Assembly (NCBI GenBank): GCA_020049245.1
Contig: JAIFLB010000101.1
Coordinates: 1-14,975, forward strand
Length of the DNA stretch: 14,975 bases
Source: Betaproteobacteria bacterium
Lineage (GTDB): Bacteria; Pseudomonadota; Gammaproteobacteria; Burkholderiales; Thiobacillaceae
Direction: 5' to 3'
The position numbers and the translations under genes were made by a program. Below, piece by piece: positions 1-8,130 of the stretch. Each line of letters opens with the position of its first letter. Positions within the stretch are counted from its first letter, which is position 1. The notes under the pieces were generated by a model, which was not told the DNA's origin, did no database searches, and worked only from the letters and a program-made list of their open reading frames with translations.

Positions 1-3000
1 GCGCCTTTGCGCTTGCCAAAAGTGGCGCGGGCGCGCGGGTTGTCGTCGAACAGGTTGCCATCGCTGGCTTGATCGACGCCGTCCCAGTTGTATTGCAGCC
101 ATGGCAAGCCAGCCAAGTCAGCGGCGTCCCCCGCGCTCCCCACGGCAAGGCACTGAACCCCAGAAGGGGGGCCCGCCAAGTTCAGCGTCAGATCCGCCCA
201 GCCGATATTGCTGTCGCCTGGCGCACTCAGATTCAGGCGGTAATCAGGCGCACTGCCTGCAATCGTTAATTCTGTTTCACAGGCTGCCAGGTTATTGGGC
301 TTGGCCACACTGCCGGATGGAAAGGTGAAACCCAGATTTTCAGCACTAATATTGGTGCACGTGTCTGCACTATTTTTGACAAAGGCAAAGCCGTTCCAGT
401 ACTGCGCTGTCAGCGGAACAGTCAGGGCAAGTAATTCGGATCCGACCGCATTGGAAAGGCGCAGACGACCGAAACGCAAGGGAACGCCACTCGGGCTCAG
501 CGTTGGCAAGGCACCCGAAGCGCTTGTTTCACCGTCGCCAACGGCCGTCACAATCAGCGGAATATCACTGTCATAAGGCCCTACCAAGGAATTCGCATTG
601 CGCACATAGGTATAGCGATCATCCGGACTCAGGCTGTAAGTCAGACTGCCTAGGGTGTTGGTCAACGTTCCCGACGACATGGATGCCGTCAGTGCCGTCT
701 TTGTCGAGCCATCTTTTCCATTTTGAGTGGAATCGGTTGTAGGTAGGGCAATCGAGATGCCGGATGCAGTGAGTTTCTGAAAGCTGCCAACGTAATTTTT
801 GGTAACCGTTGGGGGGGTTGAGGCATTCATTGCTTTGATGCTTAGCGACGGTATGGTTGCATAGGCAATGGGTTGGCCGGTGTAGGTGAAGCTGGTCAAG
901 CAGGCGTTCTGCAAGCCGCCATGCGCAGCGACGGTCACCTCAAAATGATCCGGCACAAACCGGCCAAAGTAGTCCGTGGCTGCCGTATTGCCGAAATGGC
1001 AGCCGTACTTGCCAGACACCGCTGTATTTGAATAATCAACAGTGCAATCACCATTGTCGGCATCCACATCAGTAAAACTGTTATCTATAACCCCGTTGGC
1101 AGCCAATCTAAAGTAACCAACCTCGCTATATGTGAAGTTACCTGTCGCCACGCCCCCGGTGTCTGCCATACCAAAATTGCCGGCAAGGGTGCCGGTTTGA
1201 TTGGCACCCGAATGCGCCGCTGCCTTGCTGGAATCGAGTGCGGGCGTGCCGTTGTAACCCGCAACGGCACTCGCCGTGAGCGTGAAGCCGGCACCGGTTT
1301 TAACGATGGGGGTGGCGCTAGCATCGCTTCCCGTCGCATCGGCATTGGCTGAAGCGGTGAGCGTGAAACCGGTGGGACGAATGGCAAAGTTGTCGGTAGA
1401 GCACCCCGTAACGCTGCCATCCGAAACCCGGCAGCGTAAGTCGCCATACGCGTTAGCCACACTCGCCGCACTGGCCGTGATGCGCCCGGCATTACCACTG
1501 GTAAATGTTTGCCCAGACCAGGCCACGCGCGCAGTGCGGCTGGCACAAGCGGTGCTGCCGCTGCCATCTACCAGCTCCACCGTCACGCTTTTATTGGCGC
1601 CGGCGGCATAGGTCGTCTCCACGGAACCATCTGCCTTGAGCGCGACAATGTCGAAATTGAACGGTGTGCCTGCCAGTTTGGTGAAAAGATGCCCCGATGA
1701 AGCATTCGCACCGACTTCGACACAGTTGAAGCTCGCTGGTGGGGACGGCGGTGGCGTGGATATTCCCGCGAGAAGCACCCCGACATCGAAATTCCCCCGT
1801 GTATCCTTTTGGAAGACTTTGTAGGTGAAGGATTGGGAAGGTGACAGCGGGGAAGTGGTGCAACTGCTGCTTCCGCTTGGCCCATCGGTGTGCGCCAACG
1901 CTGTCGATGCAGAGGAAGACACCACGCAGGCTACGGTGGCTGTGTCGTTGACATCCCCCTTGGTGGGAGACGAACCTTCGATGGGTACTTCACTACCGGC
2001 GCTGCTGGCTGCCCAGCGATAGACCACGGAACCATAGGTGGTTGAAAAATCACTCGCAGATGAGCTGGTCCAGGACAAGTTGAACTTAGAGCCGTTACGC
2101 GTCGCGTCGGTGGCAGTGGCCGAATTGGGTGACAAGTTGTCGATGCTTAGCGCACTGGTGTTGGTATCCGACCCGCTGTGGCCGGCGGGGCCGGACCAGG
2201 ACGAGACCGGTGCGGTAATGGTGTAGGTGGCGCCTGGCGGGGCTGGCATGCTGACATGCACCAGTGGCGTGACGCGTACCTTGAATGTCTGCAGGGTGGT
2301 GGTTGCCGTCATGCCGATCACTGGTATGGTGATGGCACCGCTGGCAGCAGGAAAGGCGACCGAGCCCAGCACGTTATTTGTGTTATCCGTGATGGCGAGC
2401 GTATCAATGCCCAGTGGGGACGAAAGATTGACCGTTACCGAGTTGATCGGCTCTGTACCGGTATTAGTTCTCAGGGTGAATGTATTGACATCGGTGGCCA
2501 GGGCGCTTGGTGCGACAGTGGCAGCGGACGGGTCTGTGCCAGTCGCCAGCGTCGTCGTATTGGTCGGCCAGGTATCTGTCGCAGTGCTGTCGATCAGGTT
2601 GTTGTCACCATCGGCACCGGATGAAACGGTTGCGGTATTGGTCCAGACCGTACCGCTCACGACATTGACGTTCAAGGTCAATACCGGCAGCGTGCCATTC
2701 TTGGCCAGGGCGCTGCCACTATAGGTGCAGGTCACCACCTGGCCTGCGGAATTGCATGTCCAGCCGGTTCCGCTGCGCGAGGCATAGGTCAATCCGGTGG
2801 GTAGCGTGTTGGTAACGGTGATATTGGCGGCACTGATTGAGTTTGGGCCATTGTTGCCAATGGTCAGGGCGTAACTGGCGGTTGCGCCGACGATCAGGTT
2901 GCCGCTGCGCGCCATGGAAATGGTTGGGTCAGCCTGAATGGGCCGCAAGGCCAGAATATGGGTCGCCCCTGCGTCGGCGGCGGGTGGACTGGAGAAGGTC

Positions 3001-3752
3001 GCGGTACGCGTTCCAACCAAACCTGGCGCAGCACGCTGTTCATTGTTGATTTCAAGGCTCATGCCGAGATCCGAAATATTGGCTTCGGATTTCCAGTCGA
3101 GAATTTCTGTCATGCCAGCTGGGGGCGTCCAGGTTGCCGACGAGAGCGCCGCATGGGTGCTGACCAACAGGGTGTTGGTAGCGAGCGGGCCAATGTTTGG
3201 CGTGGTGTGACTCCGGCTGGAGGATGTTGCCTGCCCTGCCTCGATGACGATGGGGCTCGTGGTGTCGACGTTGATGAAGCTGGACAACACGCCCGCCGCA
3301 CCGTTGTGGACAGGCGCCCCGCCGATGGTCCAGGTGTAATTGGTGACCGCAGCATCAGCTGCAGTCACCACGCGATAAAAGATTCCCAGACGCAAGCCGT
3401 AACCGCCGGTGCCGCCTCCAGTCTTCTGCTCGACAAGGCGGATCAGGGTCCAGCCGGCGGGCGGCGTGATCGAGGTGGTGCAACCGCCACCACTCTGGTT
3501 GCTGCAAGGACGGTAACCGATCGACGCCACCATGACATCGCCAACCGTGGTGCCGGTCGGCTTATTCATCGTAAAGGCTCCCGCTGCGGCCGAAGCGCGC
3601 CCCTGCGACGATGGCGAACGCGCTGAGATCAGTGCGGCATTGGCCTGAGCAATCAACGCTAACATCACCAGCACCGCCAATGATGCAGAAATTAAAGAGG
3701 CCAGGCACCATTTGTTGATAGTTTTCCTGGGCACTTCGTACAGCAAGGCCAT
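1..3752 (-). CDS. mshQ: MshQ-like MSHA pilus locus surface protein / putative tip adhesin, partial (3' end cut by left window edge)
   Basis: The frame is open from an ATG at 3752 to the left edge (about 1250 codons), translated by hand without an internal stop. Residues 13-40 form a hydrophobic signal segment ending near AQANA. Residues about 45-270 look like a beta-sandwich domain. Residues about 272-400 resemble a DUF11 repeat (SYALTIGNNGPNS, then LPTGLTYASRSGTGWTC). From about residue 676 onward the protein matches the Cys-rich C-terminal region typical of MshQ/DUF6701 proteins, with RFGRLRLSNAVGSELLAL, then LTAQYWNGFAFV, and near the edge DDNPRARATFG; only a short tail is probably missing. 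An AGGTG sits 9 nt before the ATG. The gene is last in the msh operon, 59 nt after mshP. Family knowledge places MshQ at the end of MSHA loci; a pilus-tip or surface adhesive role is inferred. Family assignment is strong, function is not. Confidence 0.85.
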   Translation of the reverse strand, partial: MALLYEVPRKTINKWCLASLISASLAVLVMLALIAQANAALISARSPSSQGRASAAAGAFTMNKPTGTTVGDVMVASIGYRPCSNQSGGGCTTSITPPAGWTLIRLVEQKTGGGTGGYGLRLGIFYRVVTAADAAVTNYTWTIGGAPVHNGAAGVLSSFINVDTTSPIVIEAGQATSSSRSHTTPNIGPLATNTLLVSTHAALSSATWTPPAGMTEILDWKSEANISDLGMSLEINNEQRAAPGLVGTRTATFSSPPAADAGATHILALRPIQADPTISMARSGNLIVGATASYALTIGNNGPNSISAANITVTNTLPTGLTYASRSGTGWTCNSAGQVVTCTYSGSALAKNGTLPVLTLNVNVVSGTVWTNTATVSSGADGDNNLIDSTATDTWPTNTTTLATGTDPSAATVAPSALATDVNTFTLRTNTGTEPINSVTVNLSSPLGIDTLAITDNTNNVLGSVAFPAASGAITIPVIGMTATTTLQTFKVRVTPLVHVSMPAPPGATYTITAPVSSWSGPAGHSGSDTNTSALSIDNLSPNSATATDATRNGSKFNLSWTSSSASDFSTTYGSVVYRWAASSAGSEVPIEGSSPTKGDVNDTATVACVVSSSASTALAHTDGPSGSSSCTTSPLSPSQSFTYKVFQKDTRGNFDVGVLLAGISTPPPSPPASFNCVEVGANASSGHLFTKLAGTPFNFDIVALKADGSVETTYAAGANKSVTVELVDGSGSTACASRTARVAWSGQTFTSGNAGRITASAASVANAYGDLRCRVSDGSVTGCSTDNFAIRPTGFTLTASANADATGSDASATPIVKTGAGFTLTASAVAGYNGTPALDSSKAAAHSGANQTGTLAGNFGMADTGGVATGNFTYSEVGYFRLAANGVIDNSFTDVDADNGDCTVDYSNTAVSGKYGCHFGNTAATDYFGRFVPDHFEVTVAAHGGLQNACLTSFTYTGQPIAYATIPSLSIKAMNASTPPTVTKNYVGSFQKLTASGISIALPTTDSTQNGKDGSTKTALTASMSSGTLTNTLGSLTYSLSPDDRYTYVRNANSLVGPYDSDIPLIVTAVGDGETSASGALPTLSPSGVPLRFGRLRLSNAVGSELLALTVPLTAQYWNGFAFVKNSADTCTNISAENLGFTFPSGSVAKPNNLAACETELTIAGSAPDYRLNLSAPGDSNIGWADLTLNLAGPPSGVQCLAVGSAGDAADLAGLPWLQYNWDGVDQASDGNLFDDNPRARATFGKRKG

Positions 3753-3811
3753 GCTGATTGGCACCTGCCGAATCAGCAAGTGAGATGCTTGGAATCGCCC
3801 CGCGTTTTGGT

Positions 3812-4249
3812 TCATTCGCCTGACTCCACGGTGGCTCGCATCTGCCGCTCGGCATATTCCGGCAGAGTTGGCGCAGCGTTCGGGCAGGCCCCGCCGGTCG
3901 GTTGATTACAGGCAATGCTGGTTATCGCAAAAAAAGTAATCGCATTGCCCGCTTCATTTGCAGTCGTATCCACGCAGCTCACGCTGGCGGTAAAGCGGGC
4001 CAGTTGGCCTGTTAGGGTCAGGTTCTGAGTTATGTCGCCACAACCTGCGCCGGTCTGGCGAGCCGCGTAAATTCCCGCCTCCAGTCCGGCTTCAGCGGCG
4101 CGAAAGGCGCGCTCGCCCTCGATCGCCAAGGCGTCCTGTGACTGCGTCGCCATCGTCAGTTGCATCATCCAGCCGGCGAGTCCGCCCAGCACGACCAGCA
4201 GGAAGATCGCGGCAGGCAGAACGAAGCCTTGGCAGTGGCGCTCACGCAT
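3812..4249 (-). CDS. mshP: MSHA minor pilin-like protein MshP
   Basis: This 145-residue protein has a short basic leader (MRERHCQG) followed by FVLPAAIFLLVVLGGLAGW, a prepilin-type N-terminus. The predicted cleavage is after Gly8. Position +5 of the mature protein is Ala rather than the usual Glu, and a Pro lies at +4; this fits the PilX/MshP class of minor pilins that lack Glu5. The remainder has four cysteines (the last two in IACNQPTGGACPN), suggesting disulfides in the periplasmic domain. Its ATG overlaps the mshO stop by 8 bases, so translation is probably coupled to mshO. Downstream, mshQ begins after a 59-nt gap. The role is inferred from the family: a minor pilin in the MSHA pilus or its priming complex. 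Confidence 0.85.
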   Translation of the reverse strand: MRERHCQGFVLPAAIFLLVVLGGLAGWMMQLTMATQSQDALAIEGERAFRAAEAGLEAGIYAARQTGAGCGDITQNLTLTGQLARFTASVSCVDTTANEAGNAITFFAITSIACNQPTGGACPNAAPTLPEYAERQMRATVESGE

Positions 4250-5108
4250 CGTTGTTCACCACCATCTCGCGATACAGCGAAACCTGTTCGGCGTTGTCGC
4301 CTTCGCTGTTTTCCAGTTGCAGCCAGAGCGTCAGTTGGCCGAGTCGCTGACTGGCGCCGGGATCGTAGAGCAGGTTGCAGGCTTTGACCCGGTTGGCAAG
4401 CAGCGCGTTGACGCCGCTACCGAAACTGGTTGGCTGCCCGGCGGTCGGCGCGCCGTAGCCGCTATAGCGCCGCAACGTGCCGTCAGCAGGGTTGCAGACA
4501 TAACTGACTGGGGTGCTGATCAGGTAGAAACGGTGGTTGGGTGATTCGAATGGGAGCTTCGCGCTGGCGGTGAAGGCGAGATTGGACACCGCGCCGTTAC
4601 TGGTCACCGCGCGTCGGTTGCCGCCTTGCCAGGCATCGGTATCGCTATCCAGGCCCAGGTTGTAGATCACCAGGAACAGGCTGCTGGTTGCGCTTACCGT
4701 CGGGCCAAGTACATCGAAGCTGTTGTCCGAGGCATTCGCGAAATCGAGTGTATCGCCAGCACCGGCGCCATCTGTCTGGGCTCGATAACGACCGCCATCC
4801 TCGATGGGCAGATATTCCAGATAGCAGGCTTCGCTGCCGCTGCAACTGCCAACGGTCCCGCTGGCGCTCACCACACGCACGCTATTGGGCAGCGCGGTAC
4901 GGACATCGCGGGCGATTCTGAGCAAGGCGCCTTCGGCGGTGTCGGTCAGTTCGGCGCGACGAGAGGCAGCCAGATAGCCTTCCATCGGGCTGCGGATGAA
5001 CACCGCGACGATGCCGGCAAGGATGCCGACCACCACCATGACGACGATCAGTTCGATCAGCGAGAAGCCAGCGGTTTGTCTGGCAGTTGCGGAGGACACG
5101 TTTTGCAT
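4242..5108 (-). CDS. mshO: MSHA minor pilin-like protein MshO
   Basis: A 288-residue prepilin. The leader of 14 residues (MQNVSSATARQTAG) is followed by FSLIELIVVMVVVGILAG, with Glu at mature +5 as needed for pilin assembly and N-methylation. After the hydrophobic helix comes SRRAELTDTAEGALLRIARD, typical of the GspJ/MshO type of large minor pilins, and a long beta-rich domain containing several cysteines (SCSGSEACYLEYL; YVCNPADGTLRRYSGYG). The length fits MshO. The start lies 2 nt after the mshD stop and the end overlaps mshP by 8 bases, so the gene is tightly packed in the operon. The ATG has only a weak Shine-Dalgarno sequence, again suggesting coupling to the upstream gene. The product should be processed by a PilD-type peptidase, which is not encoded in this window. 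Confidence 0.9.
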   Translation of the reverse strand: MQNVSSATARQTAGFSLIELIVVMVVVGILAGIVAVFIRSPMEGYLAASRRAELTDTAEGALLRIARDVRTALPNSVRVVSASGTVGSCSGSEACYLEYLPIEDGGRYRAQTDGAGAGDTLDFANASDNSFDVLGPTVSATSSLFLVIYNLGLDSDTDAWQGGNRRAVTSNGAVSNLAFTASAKLPFESPNHRFYLISTPVSYVCNPADGTLRRYSGYGAPTAGQPTSFGSGVNALLANRVKACNLLYDPGASQRLGQLTLWLQLENSEGDNAEQVSLYREMVVNNDA

Positions 5109-5110
5109 GT

Positions 5111-5713
5111 TCAGTAATTCGCCCGGTAACCTGCCAGAACAAATTGCTCGCCCGATGGGGCCGTCACCGTGACGGTGATGCGAAACGCATCAGCCACAGG
5201 CACCGTGCCGAGCTCGCCAGACGTGATCGGGTCGACATCGACATGAACCTGATAGTTTTCCAGGCCGGTCAGCGGCGCGTTGCTCAGGGTTGTGATGCCG
5301 GTCTGGTCGTAACCATCGTAGTCGTCGATGTCATCGGCATTGGCGCGTGTTGCGCTGTTGACCGGTCCTGCCGTGTAGCCATCGGCGGTGACATCGGTTG
5401 CTGCGGAGCCAAATGGCTTGGCGCTGATTTCATCCAGCATGGCTTGTGCAATCGCCAGCGCCTGCCGGCGTATGAGTGGATCGACGCTACCCTGGTTGGC
5501 GATATCGAAAGCCTTAAGCACCACCACCAGCGCAACGCTGACGACAACGATGAACAGCACGGCTTCGATCAGGGAGACGCCCTGTTGCAAGTGGAGAGTT
5601 TTTCGTAGGTTGGGCAAAGCGCAGCGTGCCCAACATTGCAGCGGTTCGTTGGGCACGCTGCGCTTCCGCGCTTCGCCCGACATTGCCCAACCTACATTGG
5701 TTTCAATGCACAT
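5111..5713 (-). CDS. mshD: MSHA minor pilin-like protein MshD, with an N-terminal leader extended by a repeat element
   Basis: The prepilin signature is LQQG followed by VSLIEAVLFIVVVSVALVVV, with Glu at mature +5; the following ANQGSVDPLIRRQALAIAQA and AMLDEISAKPF are typical of MshD. The only ATG codons upstream in frame are at 5713 (overlapping the mshC stop by 11 bases) and 5683. With the first, the leader is 45 residues, far longer than the usual 5-20. Residues 7-37 of that leader are encoded by the palindromic repeat at 5605-5695, so the long leader is probably an insertion product and not ancestral. A TTG codon giving the leader MQQG lies just after the repeat but has no visible Shine-Dalgarno sequence. 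The pilin identity is solid; the true start is uncertain. Mature protein: about 155 residues. Confidence 0.85.
   Translation of the reverse strand: MCIETNVGWAMSGEARKRSVPNEPLQCWARCALPNLRKTLHLQQGVSLIEAVLFIVVVSVALVVVLKAFDIANQGSVDPLIRRQALAIAQAMLDEISAKPFGSAATDVTADGYTAGPVNSATRANADDIDDYDGYDQTGITTLSNAPLTGLENYQVHVDVDPITSGELGTVPVADAFRITVTVTAPSGEQFVLAGYRANY
5605..5695. repeat. Palindromic repeat element, copy 1 (REP/MITE-like), inside the mshD leader
   Basis: The left arm (5605-5634) begins GTAGGTTGGGCAAAGCGCAG and is base-for-base the same as the left arm of the copy at 8058. After a 13-nt centre comes the inverted right arm (5648-5695), ending TGCCCAACCTAC. The right arm carries an extra 18 bp (5666-5683) that partly repeats the adjacent GCGCTT. 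Each arm also contains its own smaller inverted repeat (GTTGGGCA/TGCCCAAC), a nested palindrome like those of REP elements. No transposase is encoded. The extra 18 bp is a multiple of three and the whole element is open in the mshD frame. Confidence 0.9.
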
Positions 5714-6176
5714 AGCCGGTCTCGGCTTCGACAGTCAGCGCCCGCGCGCTGTCGCCAGTGATGGTCAGCGTAATGTGCTGACTGGTGCTGGGCCGGCCAC
5801 GGGCGTCGAAGGAAAAGCTGGAAATCGCACTGCCGTTGCTGTTTGCGCCAAGGCTGATGCCGTTGGGAACATCCAGGCGGTAGGGCGATTCTTCTCCCGA
5901 CGGAGCGGGCCAAGGATTGGCGTCCGCGCAGGGGTTGCCTGCTGTCGAGCACAGTCCCAGACCATCGCTGTCAATCTGCACGGTGACAGCCTGATGGCGG
6001 GCAATCGCAAGCTTTTGGGCATAACGCAAAAATCCCGAGGCGGCATCGAAGTAACCTCGGGATTCGAAGGTGCTGGCGCTGAAAAAGCGGGGTGCCGCCA
6101 TTGCGGCCAGGATGCCGGCGATGGCGATGACGCCGATCAGTTCAACCAGGGTGAAGCCTTTGGCCAGCGAAGGCAT
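5703..6176 (-). CDS. mshC: MSHA minor pilin-like protein MshC
   Basis: A 157-residue prepilin beginning MPSLAKG, then FTLVELIGVIAIAGILAAMA, with cleavage expected after Gly7 and Glu at mature +5. The following APRFFSASTFESRGYFDAAS and FLRYAQKLAIARHQAVTV are typical of MshC/GspH-type pilins, and the protein has a cysteine pair (LCSTAGNPCADANPW). A GTG 9 bases upstream (6185) is also in frame, but it forms part of AGGGGTG, a good Shine-Dalgarno sequence about 7 nt before the ATG at 6176, so I chose the ATG. The gene starts 24 nt after the mshA stop, and its own stop overlaps the longest mshD reading frame. It should act as a minor component of the MSHA pilus. Confidence 0.9.
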   Translation of the reverse strand: MPSLAKGFTLVELIGVIAIAGILAAMAAPRFFSASTFESRGYFDAASGFLRYAQKLAIARHQAVTVQIDSDGLGLCSTAGNPCADANPWPAPSGEESPYRLDVPNGISLGANSNGSAISSFSFDARGRPSTSQHITLTITGDSARALTVEAETGYVH

Positions 6177-6200
6177 GGCGATCACCCCTATTCAGGCAGA

Positions 6201-6716
6201 TTAATCGCAGTCAGTTGATACCGGCGCGGCACTGAAGGTTGGCGCCGCTCCAGCTGAAGCTGGCTCGGTGTACGTGATTTTGCAGGTGGTATGGGTGGCA
6301 TCGACCTGAATGGTGAGGACCGTTGCAGTTGCTGCCGTAGTGGTGATGTCGTAGTCAGCCAAGCCGCCTGCCGCTACAACGATGCCACTGGTATTCGCAC
6401 TTGCACCGGCGATGACATCTGGATAGCCGTAAACCAGGTTTACCGTTGCGCCTTCCATCAGGATGGATTCTCCCGAGGCAGCTGTTTTGTTGGAGACCAA
6501 CGCACCAGAATGAGCAATCGCTGAAGCGGACTTGACGGCGCCTAATGCCGCCTGCATTTTCGCGACGCGCGCATCCGTCTGCAGATCATAAAACCTTGGC
6601 AACGCAACGGCGGCGAGGATGCCGAGAATCACGATGACCATGATCAGTTCAATCATGGTGAAGCCTGCTTGCAGCGGGCGTATCGGGTGAAGCGCGGAAC
6701 CATTGTGTTGCTGCAT
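6201..6716 (-). CDS. mshA: MSHA major pilin-like protein (MshA type)
   Basis: From the ATG at 6716 the protein has 171 residues: an 18-residue leader ending PLQAG, then FTMIELIMVIVILGILAAVA, LPRF and a hydrophilic helix (DARVAKMQAALGAVKSASAI). Mature Glu5 is present. Two cysteines near the C-terminus (TTCKITY and STDCD) would close the usual pilin D-region loop. ALVSNKTA and EGATVNLVYGYP resemble MshA major pilins. An in-frame ATG at 6746 is longer, but AGGAGAT lies 4 nt before the 6716 ATG, so the shorter start is favoured. The gene follows mshG after a 100-nt gap, the longest between genes of this operon, which could hold its own promoter or a processing site; I found no convincing -35/-10 pair. 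MshB versus MshA cannot be settled here; only one such pilin gene is present. Confidence 0.85.
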   Translation of the reverse strand: MQQHNGSALHPIRPLQAGFTMIELIMVIVILGILAAVALPRFYDLQTDARVAKMQAALGAVKSASAIAHSGALVSNKTAASGESILMEGATVNLVYGYPDVIAGASANTSGIVVAAGGLADYDITTTAATATVLTIQVDATHTTCKITYTEPASAGAAPTFSAAPVSTDCD

Positions 6717-6728
6717 GGCGATCTCCTG
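6704..6728 (-). promoter_or_regulatory. Strong ribosome binding site that sets the mshA start
   Basis: Reading the minus strand, AGGAGAT is followed by CGCC and the ATG at 6716. This is the best Shine-Dalgarno match among the pilin genes, consistent with high expression of a major pilin. It argues against the in-frame ATG 30 bases upstream, which would place the Shine-Dalgarno inside the coding sequence. Confidence 0.7.
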
Positions 6729-6816
6729 TAGGGAAAGTGAAGTCATTCTTGATTAAGTGGGGATTACGGCTTTACGGCTAGGAACTTGAGGTTTTAGGCT
6801 TATTTTTTCAAAGCTA

Positions 6817-8040
6817 TTAACGTTTTGTCATGGTGGAACCCAGATCCCAGACCGGCAGGAAGACGCCAAGCGCAACCACCAGCACGATGATGCCAAGGCC
6901 GGCGATCAGGATCGGTTCGACCTGTTCGGAAAGGGTGCGGATTTCGTATTCAACTTCGCGCTGCTGCAGTTCGCCGATCTCGAGTAACAGGCGGTCCAAT
7001 TCGCCGGTTTCTTCGCCGACCGCCATCATTTGCAAGACTACGGGCGTGAATACGGCTGTGGTGGTGGCGGCTCGGGTGAGTGTCTCGCCGCGTTCCACGC
7101 CGTTGCGCATTTGTTCGATGCGGCTGGCGATGAAGGCGTTGTCGACCACTTCCGCGGCATTGGTCAGGCCTTGCACGATCGGGACGCCGCTCTGATAGGT
7201 CATCGCCAGGCCCTTGGCGAAACGGGCCAAGGCGGCTTTGTGCACGATCTTGCCGGCAATGGGTGTTTTCAGGAGCCAGCGGTCCCAGCTATAGCGGCCA
7301 TCCGGTGTCCGTTTCCACCAGCGCAAGGCAAGGAAAGCCAGTGCGATGGCGGCCAGCAGGAAAGGCCACCAGGCGAGGGTCCATTCCGAAAAACCGACCA
7401 GAATCTGGGTCATCAGGGGAAGGTCCGCATTCGAGCTTTTGTAAACCTTGGCGAACGCCGGAATGACAAAGACATTGATCACCCCGAGTGCAATCGCCAG
7501 CGCGGCGACAACGAAGGTCGGGTAGCGCAGCGCGCTCTTCACCCGATCGCGCATTTCTCGCTCGAATTCCAGGTGATGGAACAGGCGCATGAACACTTCA
7601 TCAAGTCTGCCTGTCGATTCGCCGACGCGAACCATATTGATGAAGAAGGTGGGAAATACTTCAGCGTGTTTGCGCAGACAGACCGAAAGTTCACGCCCGG
7701 TGGTGAGCCCTTCGCGTATGTCGCCAAGCAGTTTCTGGAATGCCGGATGTGCGCTGGATTCAGCCAGTGAGGCCAGCGCTCGCAGAATCGGCACGCCCGC
7801 CTTGAGCAGGCTGGCCATCTGGCGGGCGAATAGCATGAGGTCAACTTCGCTGACCTTTTCCTCGAAATAGGTACCAAACATGGAAACCGATTCGGCTTTG
7901 CCGACCAGCGCCTTCACATCCACCGGGGTCAGGCCGGAGCGCATCAATTCATCCGCCACGGCATCGCTGGAATTACCCTCAAGGCGTCCGGTGAGCAGTT
8001 CACCGCGCGGGTTGCGCGCTTTATAGGTGAAAGAGGGCAT
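6817..8040 (-). CDS. mshG: MSHA pilus inner-membrane platform protein MshG (GspF/PilC family)
   Basis: A 407-residue protein of full family length. The N-terminus (MPSFTYKARNPRGELLTGRL) is typical of GspF/PilC platform proteins. Two GspF domains follow, each starting with a conserved helix (DLMLFARQMASLLKAGVPIL near 67; LARFAKGLAMTYQSGVPIVQ near 271) and carrying the paired signatures RVGESTGRLDEV (138-149) and AVGEETGELDRLL (340-352). Hydrophobic segments lie near 174-196, 222-240 and 375-397. The protein should sit in the inner membrane and couple the cytoplasmic ATPase MshE to pilin insertion. It lies downstream of mshE in the same direction. Its start region has no good Shine-Dalgarno sequence, and a palindromic repeat ends 17 nt before the ATG, an odd setting for an essential assembly gene. 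Confidence 0.93.
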   Translation of the reverse strand: MPSFTYKARNPRGELLTGRLEGNSSDAVADELMRSGLTPVDVKALVGKAESVSMFGTYFEEKVSEVDLMLFARQMASLLKAGVPILRALASLAESSAHPAFQKLLGDIREGLTTGRELSVCLRKHAEVFPTFFINMVRVGESTGRLDEVFMRLFHHLEFEREMRDRVKSALRYPTFVVAALAIALGVINVFVIPAFAKVYKSSNADLPLMTQILVGFSEWTLAWWPFLLAAIALAFLALRWWKRTPDGRYSWDRWLLKTPIAGKIVHKAALARFAKGLAMTYQSGVPIVQGLTNAAEVVDNAFIASRIEQMRNGVERGETLTRAATTTAVFTPVVLQMMAVGEETGELDRLLLEIGELQQREVEYEIRTLSEQVEPILIAGLGIIVLVVALGVFLPVWDLGSTMTKR

Positions 8041-8057
8041 TGGTTAGACGGTGCTTC

Positions 8058-8130
8058 GTAGGTTGGGCAAAGCGCAGCGTGCCCAACATTGCGACGGTTT
8101 GTTGGGCACGCTGCGCTTTGCCCAACCTAC
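8058..8130. repeat. Palindromic repeat element, copy 2, between mshE and mshG
   Basis: A perfect 30-bp inverted repeat: left arm 8058-8087 (starting GTAGGTTGGGCAAAGCGCAG), 13-nt centre 8088-8100, right arm 8101-8130 (ending TTTGCCCAACCTAC). Both arms hold a smaller internal inverted repeat. It begins 6 nt after the mshE stop and ends 17 nt before the mshG ATG, so the operon transcript would carry a long hairpin just upstream of mshG. There is no T-run after the stem, so it is not a classical terminator. It is 73 bp, lacking the 18 bp found in the right arm of the copy in mshD. Confidence 0.93.

Noticed and set aside
1085..1567. 160-codon minus-strand frame inside the first 3.7 kb
   Set aside because: It overlaps the continuous mshQ-like frame in another phase and lacks any family signature.
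2178..2724. Plus-strand open frames of about 150-165 codons opposite mshQ
   Set aside because: Low-complexity antisense of the beta-rich Thr/Ser/Ala-rich adhesin; no start signals or domain patterns.
8058..8130. Rho-independent terminator between mshE and mshG
   Set aside because: The stem is long and perfect but neither side is followed by a T-run; the same element occurs inside the mshD reading frame, so it is a dispersed repeat.
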